Of a stretch of DNA of 31,514 nt, positions 15,091 through 22,023 are shown in pieces (position 1 is the first letter of the stretch; each line of letters opens with the position of its first letter). The notes under the pieces were generated by a model. The model did no database searches. It was not told the DNA's origin and worked only from the letters and a program-made list of their open reading frames with translations. Source of the DNA: DATKMS01 sp041497995 (lineage in GTDB: Bacteria > Desulfobacterota > Binatia > HRBIN30); NCBI GenBank assembly GCA_041497995.1, contig JBGQHM010000031.1, forward strand, positions 1-31,514, given 5' to 3'. Position numbers and translations under genes: made by a program.

Positions 15091-15855
15091 ATGGATCGAC
15101 GCATCGAAGTGGCAATCGCCGCCGCCAGGGCGGCCGGCGATGTCGCGCTGCGCTACTTCCGCACCGGACTGACGGTCGAGTACAAGGGCGATCGCTCACC
15201 GGTGACGCGCGCCGACCGCGAATGCGAGCAGCGGATCGTTGAAGTGCTGCACGCAGCGTTTCCTGACTACGGCGTGGTCGGCGAAGAGTTCGGCGAAACT
15301 CCCGGCGCTGGTGCGCGGTGGATTATCGATCCGATCGACGGCACCAAGAACTTCATCCGTGGCATTCCCTATTTCGCGACCCTGATCGGTTTGGAGGAGG
15401 AGGGCGAGATCACGGCCGGCGTCATCTACGCGCCGGCAATCGACGACCTGCTCTACGCGCAGAAGGGACAGGGTGCGTACGACCGCACCGGCCGGTTGCA
15501 GGTCTCATCGATTGCCACTCTGCGACAAGGGATGATCGTCTTTGGTGGCATCGACATCTTCCGACAAGCCGGCCGGTGGGACGCGTTCGAGCGCTTGGTG
15601 CGCACCTCCGGCCGACAGCGCGGCTTCGGCGACTATTTCGGCCACACGTTCGTCGCGCGTGGCCAGGCCGAAGCGATGGTTGAATTGGATCTCAAACCGT
15701 GGGATCTGGCGGCGATCAAGATCGTCATCGAAGAGGCCGGCGGCCGCTTCACCGATTTCACCGGCGCTGCCACCATCTATGGCGGTACGGCAATCGCCTC
15801 CAACGGCGTCGTGCACGACGAGATTCTGCAGTTGGTCGGTAGCGCATCCGCGTAG
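15091..15855 (+). CDS. hisN: HisN-type histidinol-phosphatase (inositol monophosphatase family)
   Basis: 254 residues with the full IMPase metal site: Glu65 in GEEFGE, Asp80 and Asp83 in DPIDGT (80-85), and Asp205 in WDLAAI. The stretch DGTKNFIRGIPYFATLIGL is characteristic of the histidinol-phosphatase branch rather than SuhB, which usually has DGTTNF-H. It would dephosphorylate L-histidinol phosphate in histidine synthesis, using magnesium. Other small phosphomonoesters remain possible. No other his genes are nearby. It leads a short plus-strand operon with the 97-residue protein gene 12 bases downstream. Confidence 0.85.
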   Translation: MDRRIEVAIAAARAAGDVALRYFRTGLTVEYKGDRSPVTRADRECEQRIVEVLHAAFPDYGVVGEEFGETPGAGARWIIDPIDGTKNFIRGIPYFATLIGLEEEGEITAGVIYAPAIDDLLYAQKGQGAYDRTGRLQVSSIATLRQGMIVFGGIDIFRQAGRWDAFERLVRTSGRQRGFGDYFGHTFVARGQAEAMVELDLKPWDLAAIKIVIEEAGGRFTDFTGAATIYGGTAIASNGVVHDEILQLVGSASA

Positions 15856-15867
15856 CGCCAGGTTGTC

Positions 15868-16161
15868 ATGCGCAAGCGCCCTCCACCGGAAGAACAGGCC
15901 TCGCTCTTTGACGCGCCGGCGCCGCGCAAGGCCGCTACGACGCCGGCCAAGCCACGGTCGGACGGCGCACGGAAATGGCACATGCCCGAGCGCGAAGGAC
16001 GCACGGTTGCCGAGATCCGCTTGCGCTGGACGAAACGGTTGACCCCGGCGCAGGTGGCGCGCGTCGAGGCGGAGCTCAGTGCGCTCCCGAAGATCCTCTC
16101 CAAGCTCGGCTTCGGCACCGTGCAGGTCGAACGCGCCTTCGTCCGCCGGCGACGGGCGTAG
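15868..16161 (+). CDS. Small basic protein of unknown function with clamp-binding-like motif
   Basis: 97 residues. The N-terminal half is Pro/Ala/Arg-rich and probably disordered. Residues 10-14, QASLF, match the Q-x-x-L-F core of beta-sliding-clamp-binding peptides. Residues 44-97 look folded, alternating helix and strand (VAEIRLRWTKRLTPAQVARVEAE, LPKILSKLGFGTVQVERAF) and ending in a basic RRRRA tail. I do not recognise the family. It is 12 bases after the hisN-like gene and about 20 before the next gene, so it sits within an operon. ATG 15868 has only a weak AGG upstream. Base composition matches its neighbours, and the frame is the sensible coding one for this interval. Confidence 0.72.
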   Translation: MRKRPPPEEQASLFDAPAPRKAATTPAKPRSDGARKWHMPEREGRTVAEIRLRWTKRLTPAQVARVEAELSALPKILSKLGFGTVQVERAFVRRRRA

Positions 16162-16181
16162 CCGCACCGGAGAGCGTGAGC

Positions 16182-17204
16182 GTGCGAGCGTGGGTGTACC
16201 GGAGAGCCCTCCGCCCTGTATTACGCCCGGCGCTGCTGTGCGCCGCGATCTGCACCGCGGTTGCCGGTGGCTGCGAGGACGACCTGCGCGTTCCGTACAT
16301 TCCACCGACGCTGGCGAATTGGCCGCAGCCGTATCACGGCGTCGCCGGGGTCAAGGTCCACATCTTCAACACCGGTTACCTGCGGGTCCCTGAAGCGCTG
16401 GTGCTGCGCGGCGGCAGCGTGACGCGCAAGCGCGACCTCGCCGTCCCTGCGGTCCTCATCGAGCATCCACAACAGGGAGTGGTGCTCTTCAATACAGGAC
16501 TCAACCCAAAGCCGGACGAGGCGTCATCGTGGTGGGATCTTCTCGGGATGGAGGTGCTGCCGGGGAAGGACCTCAAGAGCCAGATGCAGGACGCGGGCTT
16601 CAAGCCCGAGGCCGTGCGTTGGATCGTCATGTCGAGCTTGCGCTTCGATCGCACCGGCGAAATGAAGGCGTTTCCCAATGCACGGGTGGTGGTGACCAAG
16701 GCCGAGCAGGAATACGCGCGCCACGGCGGACGCGGCTATCAGCTCAGCGCGTTTGATGACATTGCCAACTGGAAGTTCATCGACTTCGCGTCTGCCACCG
16801 GGTTGGCGACCTTTCCGGTGCACGTTGATCTCTTCGGCGATGGGAGTTGTTTGTTGCTGGACGCCAGCGGCTCGACACCCGGCGCGCTGGCGATGCTGAT
16901 TCGTGTGCGGCAGCAGCCGCTGTTGCTGGCTGATGGCTTCGCGGCTGTCGAAGAGCAGGTACGCTACGCGGCCAAGCCCGCTGCTGCAGCCGATCTGCGC
17001 CAGTGGTGGGATCACATCTGGCGGGTGAAGCGTTTCAAGGATTTGGTGCCCGAGCTCGTCGTGGTGCCAGGGCACGATCTTGCCCAGATCAGTGTTCAGC
17101 ACGCCGAGAACATCATCGTGCACCCGTTCGCGCAGGCCAGTACCGATACGTCGCCGCCGCCGACCGCCGGCGTGCTCGAGCGGATCATGCCGCGGCCGAT
17201 GTAG
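16182..17204 (+). CDS. Metallo-beta-lactamase-fold lipoprotein with lost metal ligands
   Basis: About 340 residues from GTG 16182 (GGAG nine bases upstream; GTG 16176 is equally possible). Signal peptide with a loose lipobox (VAGGC, Cys31). The domain has the layout of AHL-lactonase-like metallo-beta-lactamases: the opening VVLFNTGLNPKP, then SSLRFDRTGEM, then DLFGDGSCLLLDASGSTPGALAML, then VVVPGHD. In active members the first motif reads S/T-H-x-H-x-D-H and the second G-H-T-P-G. Here the histidines are Ser152, Arg154, Arg157 and Ser231, while Asp156 and His298 remain. It therefore probably cannot bind the usual two zinc ions and may be a binding protein or pseudoenzyme. It is the last gene of the hisN-like operon and converges on the Cys-rich peptide gene. 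Confidence 0.82.
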   Translation: MRAWVYRRALRPVLRPALLCAAICTAVAGGCEDDLRVPYIPPTLANWPQPYHGVAGVKVHIFNTGYLRVPEALVLRGGSVTRKRDLAVPAVLIEHPQQGVVLFNTGLNPKPDEASSWWDLLGMEVLPGKDLKSQMQDAGFKPEAVRWIVMSSLRFDRTGEMKAFPNARVVVTKAEQEYARHGGRGYQLSAFDDIANWKFIDFASATGLATFPVHVDLFGDGSCLLLDASGSTPGALAMLIRVRQQPLLLADGFAAVEEQVRYAAKPAAAADLRQWWDHIWRVKRFKDLVPELVVVPGHDLAQISVQHAENIIVHPFAQASTDTSPPPTAGVLERIMPRPM

Positions 17205-17216
17205 CCGCGCGCGGCT

Positions 17217-17501
17217 CTACCGCTTCGCCTTCTTGTTCTTCATGCACGGGCAGCCACCGGCGCTGTCATCGGCTGCTCCCTTCTCGGCTGCCGCAGCGGC
17301 TTGCGCGCACGCGCCTTGACCGCAGCAACCGCCGCCCGGCATGCAGCCGCCCGTGGCTTCGACCGCCTTGTCGCTGTTCGCCGCGGGCGCGTCCTGCTGC
17401 GCCGCTGGTGCTGGCTGGGGCTTTTCTTCCGCGGTGCTGACAGTGACGATGGCTGCGAAGAGCGCGGCAACGATGCTAGTGGCGATGAGAGCTCGCTTCA
17501 T
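17217..17501 (-). CDS. Small Cys-rich secreted protein
   Basis: 94 residues from ATG 17501, which has an excellent GGGAGGA five bases upstream; a start at 17558 is open but would lack a proper signal peptide. The signal peptide is MKRALIATSIVAALFAAIV, with cleavage near STA. The mature protein is Ala/Pro/Gln-rich, then carries six cysteines in two clusters (GGCMPGGGCCGQGACAQ and GGCPCMKNK) and ends in a Lys-rich tail. Cys-Gly clusters of this sort can bind metal or form disulphides; no family is recognised. It ends 13 bases from the end of the converging lipoprotein gene, with no terminator hairpin seen between. Confidence 0.75.
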   Translation of the reverse strand: MKRALIATSIVAALFAAIVTVSTAEEKPQPAPAAQQDAPAANSDKAVEATGGCMPGGGCCGQGACAQAAAAAEKGAADDSAGGCPCMKNKKAKR

Positions 17502-17569
17502 AATTTCCTCCCAAACAGTCAGGGCTCGGACGCTAACGGCTGGTCCGGTCTGATGCAAGGGGCTGCGGA

Positions 17570-19345
17570 TCAGAGCCGCATTGTGCCGTTGCGGATCTGT
17601 TCGACGGTGGCAGCGGTCAAGGGAATGTAGCGCTGCTGCGCGTCGTCGCGAATGTAGAGCGGATCACTACAGGTGCTGGGGTCGTAGCCTTGTCGCTGCA
17701 GATCCATCTTCCGTTGCTTGAGCGTGCCGGTCACGTCCATGGCCTGGACGATGCGGACGAAGAGCGGTCGCGCGTAGGTGGGTAGCTGCGCCGCCTGCCT
17801 GTAGAACGCGATCGGGTCAAACTGCGCGCCCGGGTCCACGACGAGCGCGGCCATGCCGGCGCGGCCGTCGTTGCCGGGAATCTGCACGCCGTAGACGTTG
17901 GTTTCGCTGATCCCGGGCGCGCCGTTGAGGACCTCCGCAACTTCCTGCGTCGCGACGTTCTCACCCTTCCAGCGGAACGTGTCGCCGACGCGATCAACGA
18001 AGTAGAAGTAGCCGTCGCGGTCACGCCGCAGGATATCGCCGGCGCGAAAGTACGCGTCGCCGCGCCGGAAGGCGTTGCGGATGACCTTCGCTTCGCTGGC
18101 GCGGGAGTCGGTGTAGCCGTCGTACGGCATGGGACCTCGCGTGTTGATGCGGCCGAGTAGTTCGCCGGGCTCGTCCACGCCGCACGGGACCAAGAAGCCG
18201 TTGGGGCCGCGCAGGAGGTCACCCTTGGCGACGTCGTAGCGCGCCAGACGGATCTGGTTGTGCTGAAAGGGATGCGGGCGGCCGACCGAGCCGACGCGGC
18301 CGGTGCGATTCATCAGGCTGACGTTGCCTTCCGTCGCACCGTACATCTCGACGACGCGTGCGATGCCGAAGCGCTGTTGGAACTTCTCCCAGATGTCGGG
18401 ACGCAGGCCGGCGCCGACGGCCAGGCGCAGGCGGTGCTCACGGTCGTGCGGTGTCGGCGGCTGGCGCAGGAGATAGCGGCACAGCTCGCCGACGTAGACG
18501 AACGCGGTGGCACCGTGCCGGCGGACGTCGTCGAGGAACTCGCCGGCACTGAAGCGTCGGCGCGAGGCGAACGTGCCGCCGACGCGAACTGCGACGCTGA
18601 AGCCGACGAAGTTGCTCTCACCGTGATACAGCGGCAGCGGCGCGTACATCACGTCGTCGGCGCCAAGGCCGAGCAGACCGGACAACCCGATGCCGGAGAT
18701 GATGTACCTACCGTGGCGTACGATCGCCGCCTTCGGATAGCCGGTGGTGCCGGAGGTGTAGATGTATAGGAACACATCGCGGCAGCGCACATCCGCCGTT
18801 GCCGGCTCGGAGCGCTCGGCGGCAGCCAACGCCGCATCGAGCGGCTCCACGTGCGGTGGCAGCTCGGCGGCATCGCCCTGACCCCACACCGTCAAGCCGG
18901 CGCCCTCTGGGAGCGCCACCACGCGCGGCAGACAGGCCGCGTCGACGAATACGTGACGTGCCTTGGACGACAGCAAGACGTGACTCAACGGCGGGCCGCT
19001 CAGATGCGTATTGATCAGAGCGCCGATGGCACCGACCTTGGCCACTGCTGCCTGTGCCGCCAACAGAGTGGGGCTGTTCTCCATCATCAAGGCCACCGGC
19101 TCGCGGCTGACACCGGCGAGCTTGAACACACCGGCGAAGGCGTTAGCCATGGCGTTGAACTCACCATAGGTGACACTCTCAGTTTCGAACCGCAGCAGTG
19201 TGCGATCTGGAATGCGCTGCGCCTGCTCCCGGACGAGCACGCCGAAGGTCTCGCGACTGTCGTCCGCGGCCCGCCGCAGGGCGCCGGCCATGCCCATGAA
19301 GTTCGGGAGCTCACGCAGGTCGTCCCACAACAGTCGGAGATTCAT
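17570..19345 (-). CDS. Long-chain/very-long-chain acyl-CoA synthetase, FATP type
   Basis: 591 residues, ANL (AMP-binding) superfamily. The phosphate-binding loop YIYTSGTTGYPKA is at residues 194-206, the acyl-adenylate motif EMYGATEGN at 333-341, and the late motif YFYFVDRVGDTFRWKGENV marks the hinge to the C-terminal domain; the Lys in TGTLKQRKMDL fits the catalytic lysine region. The WKGENVAT version and overall layout resemble FATP/FadD6-type very-long-chain acyl-CoA synthetases rather than FadD. The reaction is fatty acid + ATP + CoA to acyl-CoA + AMP + PPi. ATG 19345 gives a natural N-terminus. It is divergent from the second beta-helix lipoprotein and probably monocistronic. Confidence 0.93.
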   Translation of the reverse strand: MNLRLLWDDLRELPNFMGMAGALRRAADDSRETFGVLVREQAQRIPDRTLLRFETESVTYGEFNAMANAFAGVFKLAGVSREPVALMMENSPTLLAAQAAVAKVGAIGALINTHLSGPPLSHVLLSSKARHVFVDAACLPRVVALPEGAGLTVWGQGDAAELPPHVEPLDAALAAAERSEPATADVRCRDVFLYIYTSGTTGYPKAAIVRHGRYIISGIGLSGLLGLGADDVMYAPLPLYHGESNFVGFSVAVRVGGTFASRRRFSAGEFLDDVRRHGATAFVYVGELCRYLLRQPPTPHDREHRLRLAVGAGLRPDIWEKFQQRFGIARVVEMYGATEGNVSLMNRTGRVGSVGRPHPFQHNQIRLARYDVAKGDLLRGPNGFLVPCGVDEPGELLGRINTRGPMPYDGYTDSRASEAKVIRNAFRRGDAYFRAGDILRRDRDGYFYFVDRVGDTFRWKGENVATQEVAEVLNGAPGISETNVYGVQIPGNDGRAGMAALVVDPGAQFDPIAFYRQAAQLPTYARPLFVRIVQAMDVTGTLKQRKMDLQRQGYDPSTCSDPLYIRDDAQQRYIPLTAATVEQIRNGTMRL

Positions 19346-19533
19346 CGTCCCGCAGATAGCGAGGCAGATGGGTTGAACGCAAGGGCCTTGGACTCCGCCG
19401 CGCCCGCGTGCGCCGGCACCTCACACGGCGGGCGATGCACCACGAGTGCGCCGCGAATGTCGTGGACATTTGCCGGCCACGATGCGTAAATGGTGCGCGT
19501 TACAAGAATGAATTTCCGGGGGTTCAGAGTCGA

Positions 19534-20781
19534 ATGATGCTTCGTCGCGTGCACACGAGCGTGGTTACCTTTAGTGTCTGTGTGGTCGCTCTGCTGTGGC
19601 AGGCGTGTGGTGGGGGTGGCGGCGGCGGTGGTACACAGGGTCCGCCGGTGACCCAGCCGGGACAACGGGGGACGGCGACTCCGGTTCCGGTGACGCCGGG
19701 ACCAGACATGGTCATCGTGCAATCCGGGGAAGACATTGCCGAGAAGGCCAAAACCGCGCCAGATGGGGCTATTGTAGTGGTTGCGCCAGGAACCTACCGC
19801 CCTATCGTGCTCAATCCCGGCGACCTGCAGGGGGCGCTCACGCTGTTCGCCGACGTCACCGGCGAGTTCACGAACAGCGCACCCGCGGCGGTGACAATCG
19901 TGGCGAGGAGCACTGACGAGGCTGCGTTCGAAGCCTTCAGCCAGAACGATCTGTTCATTGACGGTTTTACGTTACGCGGTGGCACCGACGCCGGCTTTCT
20001 CTGCGGCGACTGCTCCACGATCACCGTGCAAGACTGTACAGTCACGAGCGGAGGCGGTGACGCGGTGCGCTTCGAACGCTCGGATGATGTGCTGGTCTTC
20101 AATAACTTGCTGACCGGCAACAAGGGAGGTGGGGTGACGGCGTTCGGTACCACTAGCATGCAGATCATCAACAACACGATCTACAACAATCTCAATGACG
20201 GCATCTTGCTGACGGTGGACGAAAACCAACACGCATCGACCAACGCCTTCTTGCGGAACAACATCCTCAACAAGAACACACCAACCGGGATCGTCGTGGA
20301 TCCCGGACCACCCAGCTCGCTCACCGGTTTCGATGCGGACTTCGACCTCAACACCAACGGCTACGACGGCAACGACGCCGGTGTGAACGATGTTGCGAAG
20401 GATCCGCTGTTCATCTTTCCCTCGGGTGGCGACTTTCGCCTGGCGGCTCCGAGTAGCCCGGCGCTGGATGAGGGCACCGACAAGATCGACGCGGATCTGG
20501 TGAGCGAGTTGGAGCAACTCTCGACTCAGACCGACGGCAGCCTTGACTCGGCCCCGCTCGATATGGGCTATCACTACATTGCGCCAATTCCCACGCCGAC
20601 CAAGGTCCCGAAGCCGACACGGACCGGGACGCCGCGCGCTACCGCGACTCGGACCGGAGGTGCCCCCGGGGCGACTCCCACGCCCACGCACACCGCGTCC
20701 GGGCCCACACCTACTCCGACGAAGACTACGCGGCCGACACGGACGCCCGTCACGCCAAAAGCGCGAGCTATCCGCGGCTAG
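19534..20781 (+). CDS. Parallel beta-helix lipoprotein with Pro/Thr tail (short form)
   Basis: About 415 residues from ATG 19534; the frame is open further upstream, but that part has no secretion features. Signal peptide with Cys near position 24 (LLWQAC) followed by a run of eight glycines. The beta-helix spans about residues 60-340: MVIVQSGEDIAEKAKTAPDG, IVVVAPGTYRPIVLNPGDL, then repeat units such as NDLFIDGFTLRGGTDAG, ITVQDCTVTSGGGDAV, MQIINNTIYNNLNDGILL. It shares with the 13073-14977 protein the order beta-helix, NTPTG(I/L) loop, a DFDLNTNGYD-like turn, PLFI, TDGS-D-AP-D-GYHY, and a PT-rich tail. It lacks that protein's long N-terminal domains. Likely exposed on the cell surface or in the periplasm; ligand unknown. 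Confidence 0.87.
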   Translation: MMLRRVHTSVVTFSVCVVALLWQACGGGGGGGGTQGPPVTQPGQRGTATPVPVTPGPDMVIVQSGEDIAEKAKTAPDGAIVVVAPGTYRPIVLNPGDLQGALTLFADVTGEFTNSAPAAVTIVARSTDEAAFEAFSQNDLFIDGFTLRGGTDAGFLCGDCSTITVQDCTVTSGGGDAVRFERSDDVLVFNNLLTGNKGGGVTAFGTTSMQIINNTIYNNLNDGILLTVDENQHASTNAFLRNNILNKNTPTGIVVDPGPPSSLTGFDADFDLNTNGYDGNDAGVNDVAKDPLFIFPSGGDFRLAAPSSPALDEGTDKIDADLVSELEQLSTQTDGSLDSAPLDMGYHYIAPIPTPTKVPKPTRTGTPRATATRTGGAPGATPTPTHTASGPTPTPTKTTRPTRTPVTPKARAIRG

Positions 20782-20840
20782 CCCATTCTGCGCTGAGACT
20801 GTGCGGCTCGGACGAAAACGTGAGTGATTCGGAGTGGCGC

Positions 20841-20864
20841 CGGCCGCGGTAGAATCCGCGGCCG
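20841..20864. terminator. Perfect hairpin between convergent genes
   Basis: A 9-bp perfect stem (20841-20849 with 20856-20864) and 6-base loop TAGAAT lies between the convergent beta-helix lipoprotein gene and the small Lys-rich gene. It could serve both directions; no T-tract is seen. Confidence 0.6.
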
Positions 20865-20909
20865 CATGCGCCAACCCTCGCGACATTGAGATTGCGGGAG
20901 GAACGAAAG

Positions 20910-21080
20910 TCAGATGGGAATGGTCGGATCCTGTTCGGGCTCCGCGGGCTCGCCCTCGGTCCCGTCCTTCTTCCCCTCGCGGCGTTCCATCTTCTTGCGC
21001 AGCTTCTCTTCCTGTTTGAGCTTACGAGCCATTTCTTTCCGGCGCTTCTGATCGCGCTTAAACGTTTTCCCACCAGCCAT
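20910..21080 (-). CDS. Small Lys/Arg/Glu-rich helical protein
   Basis: 56 residues from ATG 21080, preceded by AAAGGAG at 8-base spacing; an open start 16 codons upstream has no such support. Residues 1-40 are a highly charged helix (GGKTFKRDQKRRKEMARKLK, then EEKLRKKMERREGKKDG), and the C-terminus is Glu/Pro-rich and probably disordered. I recall similar short MAGGKTFKR-type conserved proteins of unknown function in deltaproteobacterial genomes, but cannot verify this. A nucleic-acid- or ribosome-associated role would suit the charge; this is speculation. Confidence 0.72.
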   Translation of the reverse strand: MAGGKTFKRDQKRRKEMARKLKQEEKLRKKMERREGKKDGTEGEPAEPEQDPTIPI

Positions 21081-21244
21081 GGTCGGTGCTCCTTTCCGTT
21101 GCTCGAGCGGGGTAACTTCTCGTCGCACCAGGCAACGATTGCGTCACGTGGCTGCACCCTACCAAAGTCGCTCCAACCTGGCAAATTGCTCCATCGCGGG
21201 TACGCCGAGCGACCGTGCAGTGGCGTGCGCGACGTGTCGCGAAG

Positions 21245-21273
21245 TTGTTCTTGCGGCCCCGCGCGCCTATAAG
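21245..21273 (+). promoter_or_regulatory. Candidate sigma-70 promoter for the 59-residue protein gene
   Basis: TTGTTC at 21245-21250 and TATAAG at 21268-21273 are separated by 17 bases, and the start codon follows at 21304. The -10 matches consensus at five of six positions; the -35 only at the first three. The remaining gap 21081-21244 holds nothing else I can identify. Confidence 0.35.
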
Positions 21274-21303
21274 GTGAAGCCGTTCCATCTGCCAGGAGGC
21301 TGT

Positions 21304-21483
21304 ATGACCACCGACGAGAAGCTCAAATTGGCCGTGAGCGTCGCCCGCGCTGCGGCGCACTCGGGGGAGTACCGGCGGCTCGACAAGCTCATCGAGATCG
21401 TCTTCCGCAAGCTCAACGAGCTGGCGCCGCCGGAGAGCAGCGAGGGACCCCTGCACGACCACGACCGGGAGTTCAAACTGTAG
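21304..21483 (+). CDS. Small protein of unknown function
   Basis: 59 residues. ATG 21304 is preceded by AGGAGG at 4-base spacing, the strongest ribosome-binding site in this part of the window, which fixes the start even though the frame is open upstream. Residues 1-40 look helical (MTTDEKLKLAVSVARAAAHS, YRRLDKLIEIVFRKLNEL); the end is acidic and His-rich (HDHDREFKL). No signal peptide, so probably cytoplasmic. The secreted OB-fold-like protein gene follows after 9 bases, suggesting one transcript. No family recognised. Confidence 0.72.
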   Translation: MTTDEKLKLAVSVARAAAHSGEYRRLDKLIEIVFRKLNELAPPESSEGPLHDHDREFKL

Positions 21484-21492
21484 AGCGCGACG

Positions 21493-22008
21493 ATGCAGGC
21501 ACACCGCGTCACGGTCGGGCTGGTTGGGCTGATGCTCGGTCTTGCCGGCATCAGCCGCGCTGCGTCGCCCGATGCGGCCATCTCGGCAAACGTGGCGACG
21601 CTGTTCGTCGGTGAGGAGAAAATCGTCGAGGGCACGGTGACTACCGCGGAACGCGACGCGAACGTCGTTCATCTCCGCTTCGGCACGGGACCGCAAGCGC
21701 TCACTGTGTCGCTGGTGATCGGTCTGCTCAACGACTTTCCGCACGAGCCGGAACGTTACTATCTCGGCAAAAGCGTGCGCATCGCCGGCACGATCCGGAG
21801 CTTCAAGGATCGCCCCGAGATGGTCATCCACGATCCGGCGGACATCAAAGTAGTGGGTGCGACCGTCCCCCAGACGAGCCAGCCGGCGACGGGTGCGCGA
21901 CAGGGCAGCGATGACGCGCCGGCGCTACGAGAAGAGGTTAAGACACTGAACGAGCGTGTGCGGATGCTCGAGAACCAGGTGGAACAACTGCGGGGCGGGC
22001 CCCAGTAG
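21493..22008 (+). CDS. Secreted OB-fold-like protein with C-terminal coiled coil
   Basis: 171 residues. A signal peptide covers about 1-23 (VTVGLVGLMLGLAGISRAAS). Residues about 38-125 look like a five-stranded OB fold: IVEGTVTTAERDANVVHLRFG, ALTVSLVIG, SVRIAGTIRSFKDRPEMVIHDP, IKVV, close to the pattern of periplasmic nucleic-acid-binding/BOF-like domains. After a linker, residues 146-166 form a short heptad coiled coil (LREEVKTLNERVRMLENQVE) that would drive oligomerisation. It follows the 59-residue gene and converges on typA, whose end is 15 bases away. Function unknown; the OB assignment is inference from the strand pattern. Confidence 0.75.
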   Translation: MQAHRVTVGLVGLMLGLAGISRAASPDAAISANVATLFVGEEKIVEGTVTTAERDANVVHLRFGTGPQALTVSLVIGLLNDFPHEPERYYLGKSVRIAGTIRSFKDRPEMVIHDPADIKVVGATVPQTSQPATGARQGSDDAPALREEVKTLNERVRMLENQVEQLRGGPQ

Positions 22009-22023
22009 GCCGCGCCCAGGCGC

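Noticed and set aside
20590..20760. Tandem DNA repeat in the second beta-helix gene
   Set aside because: The regularity comes from codons of a PT-rich protein tail; units vary in length and sequence.
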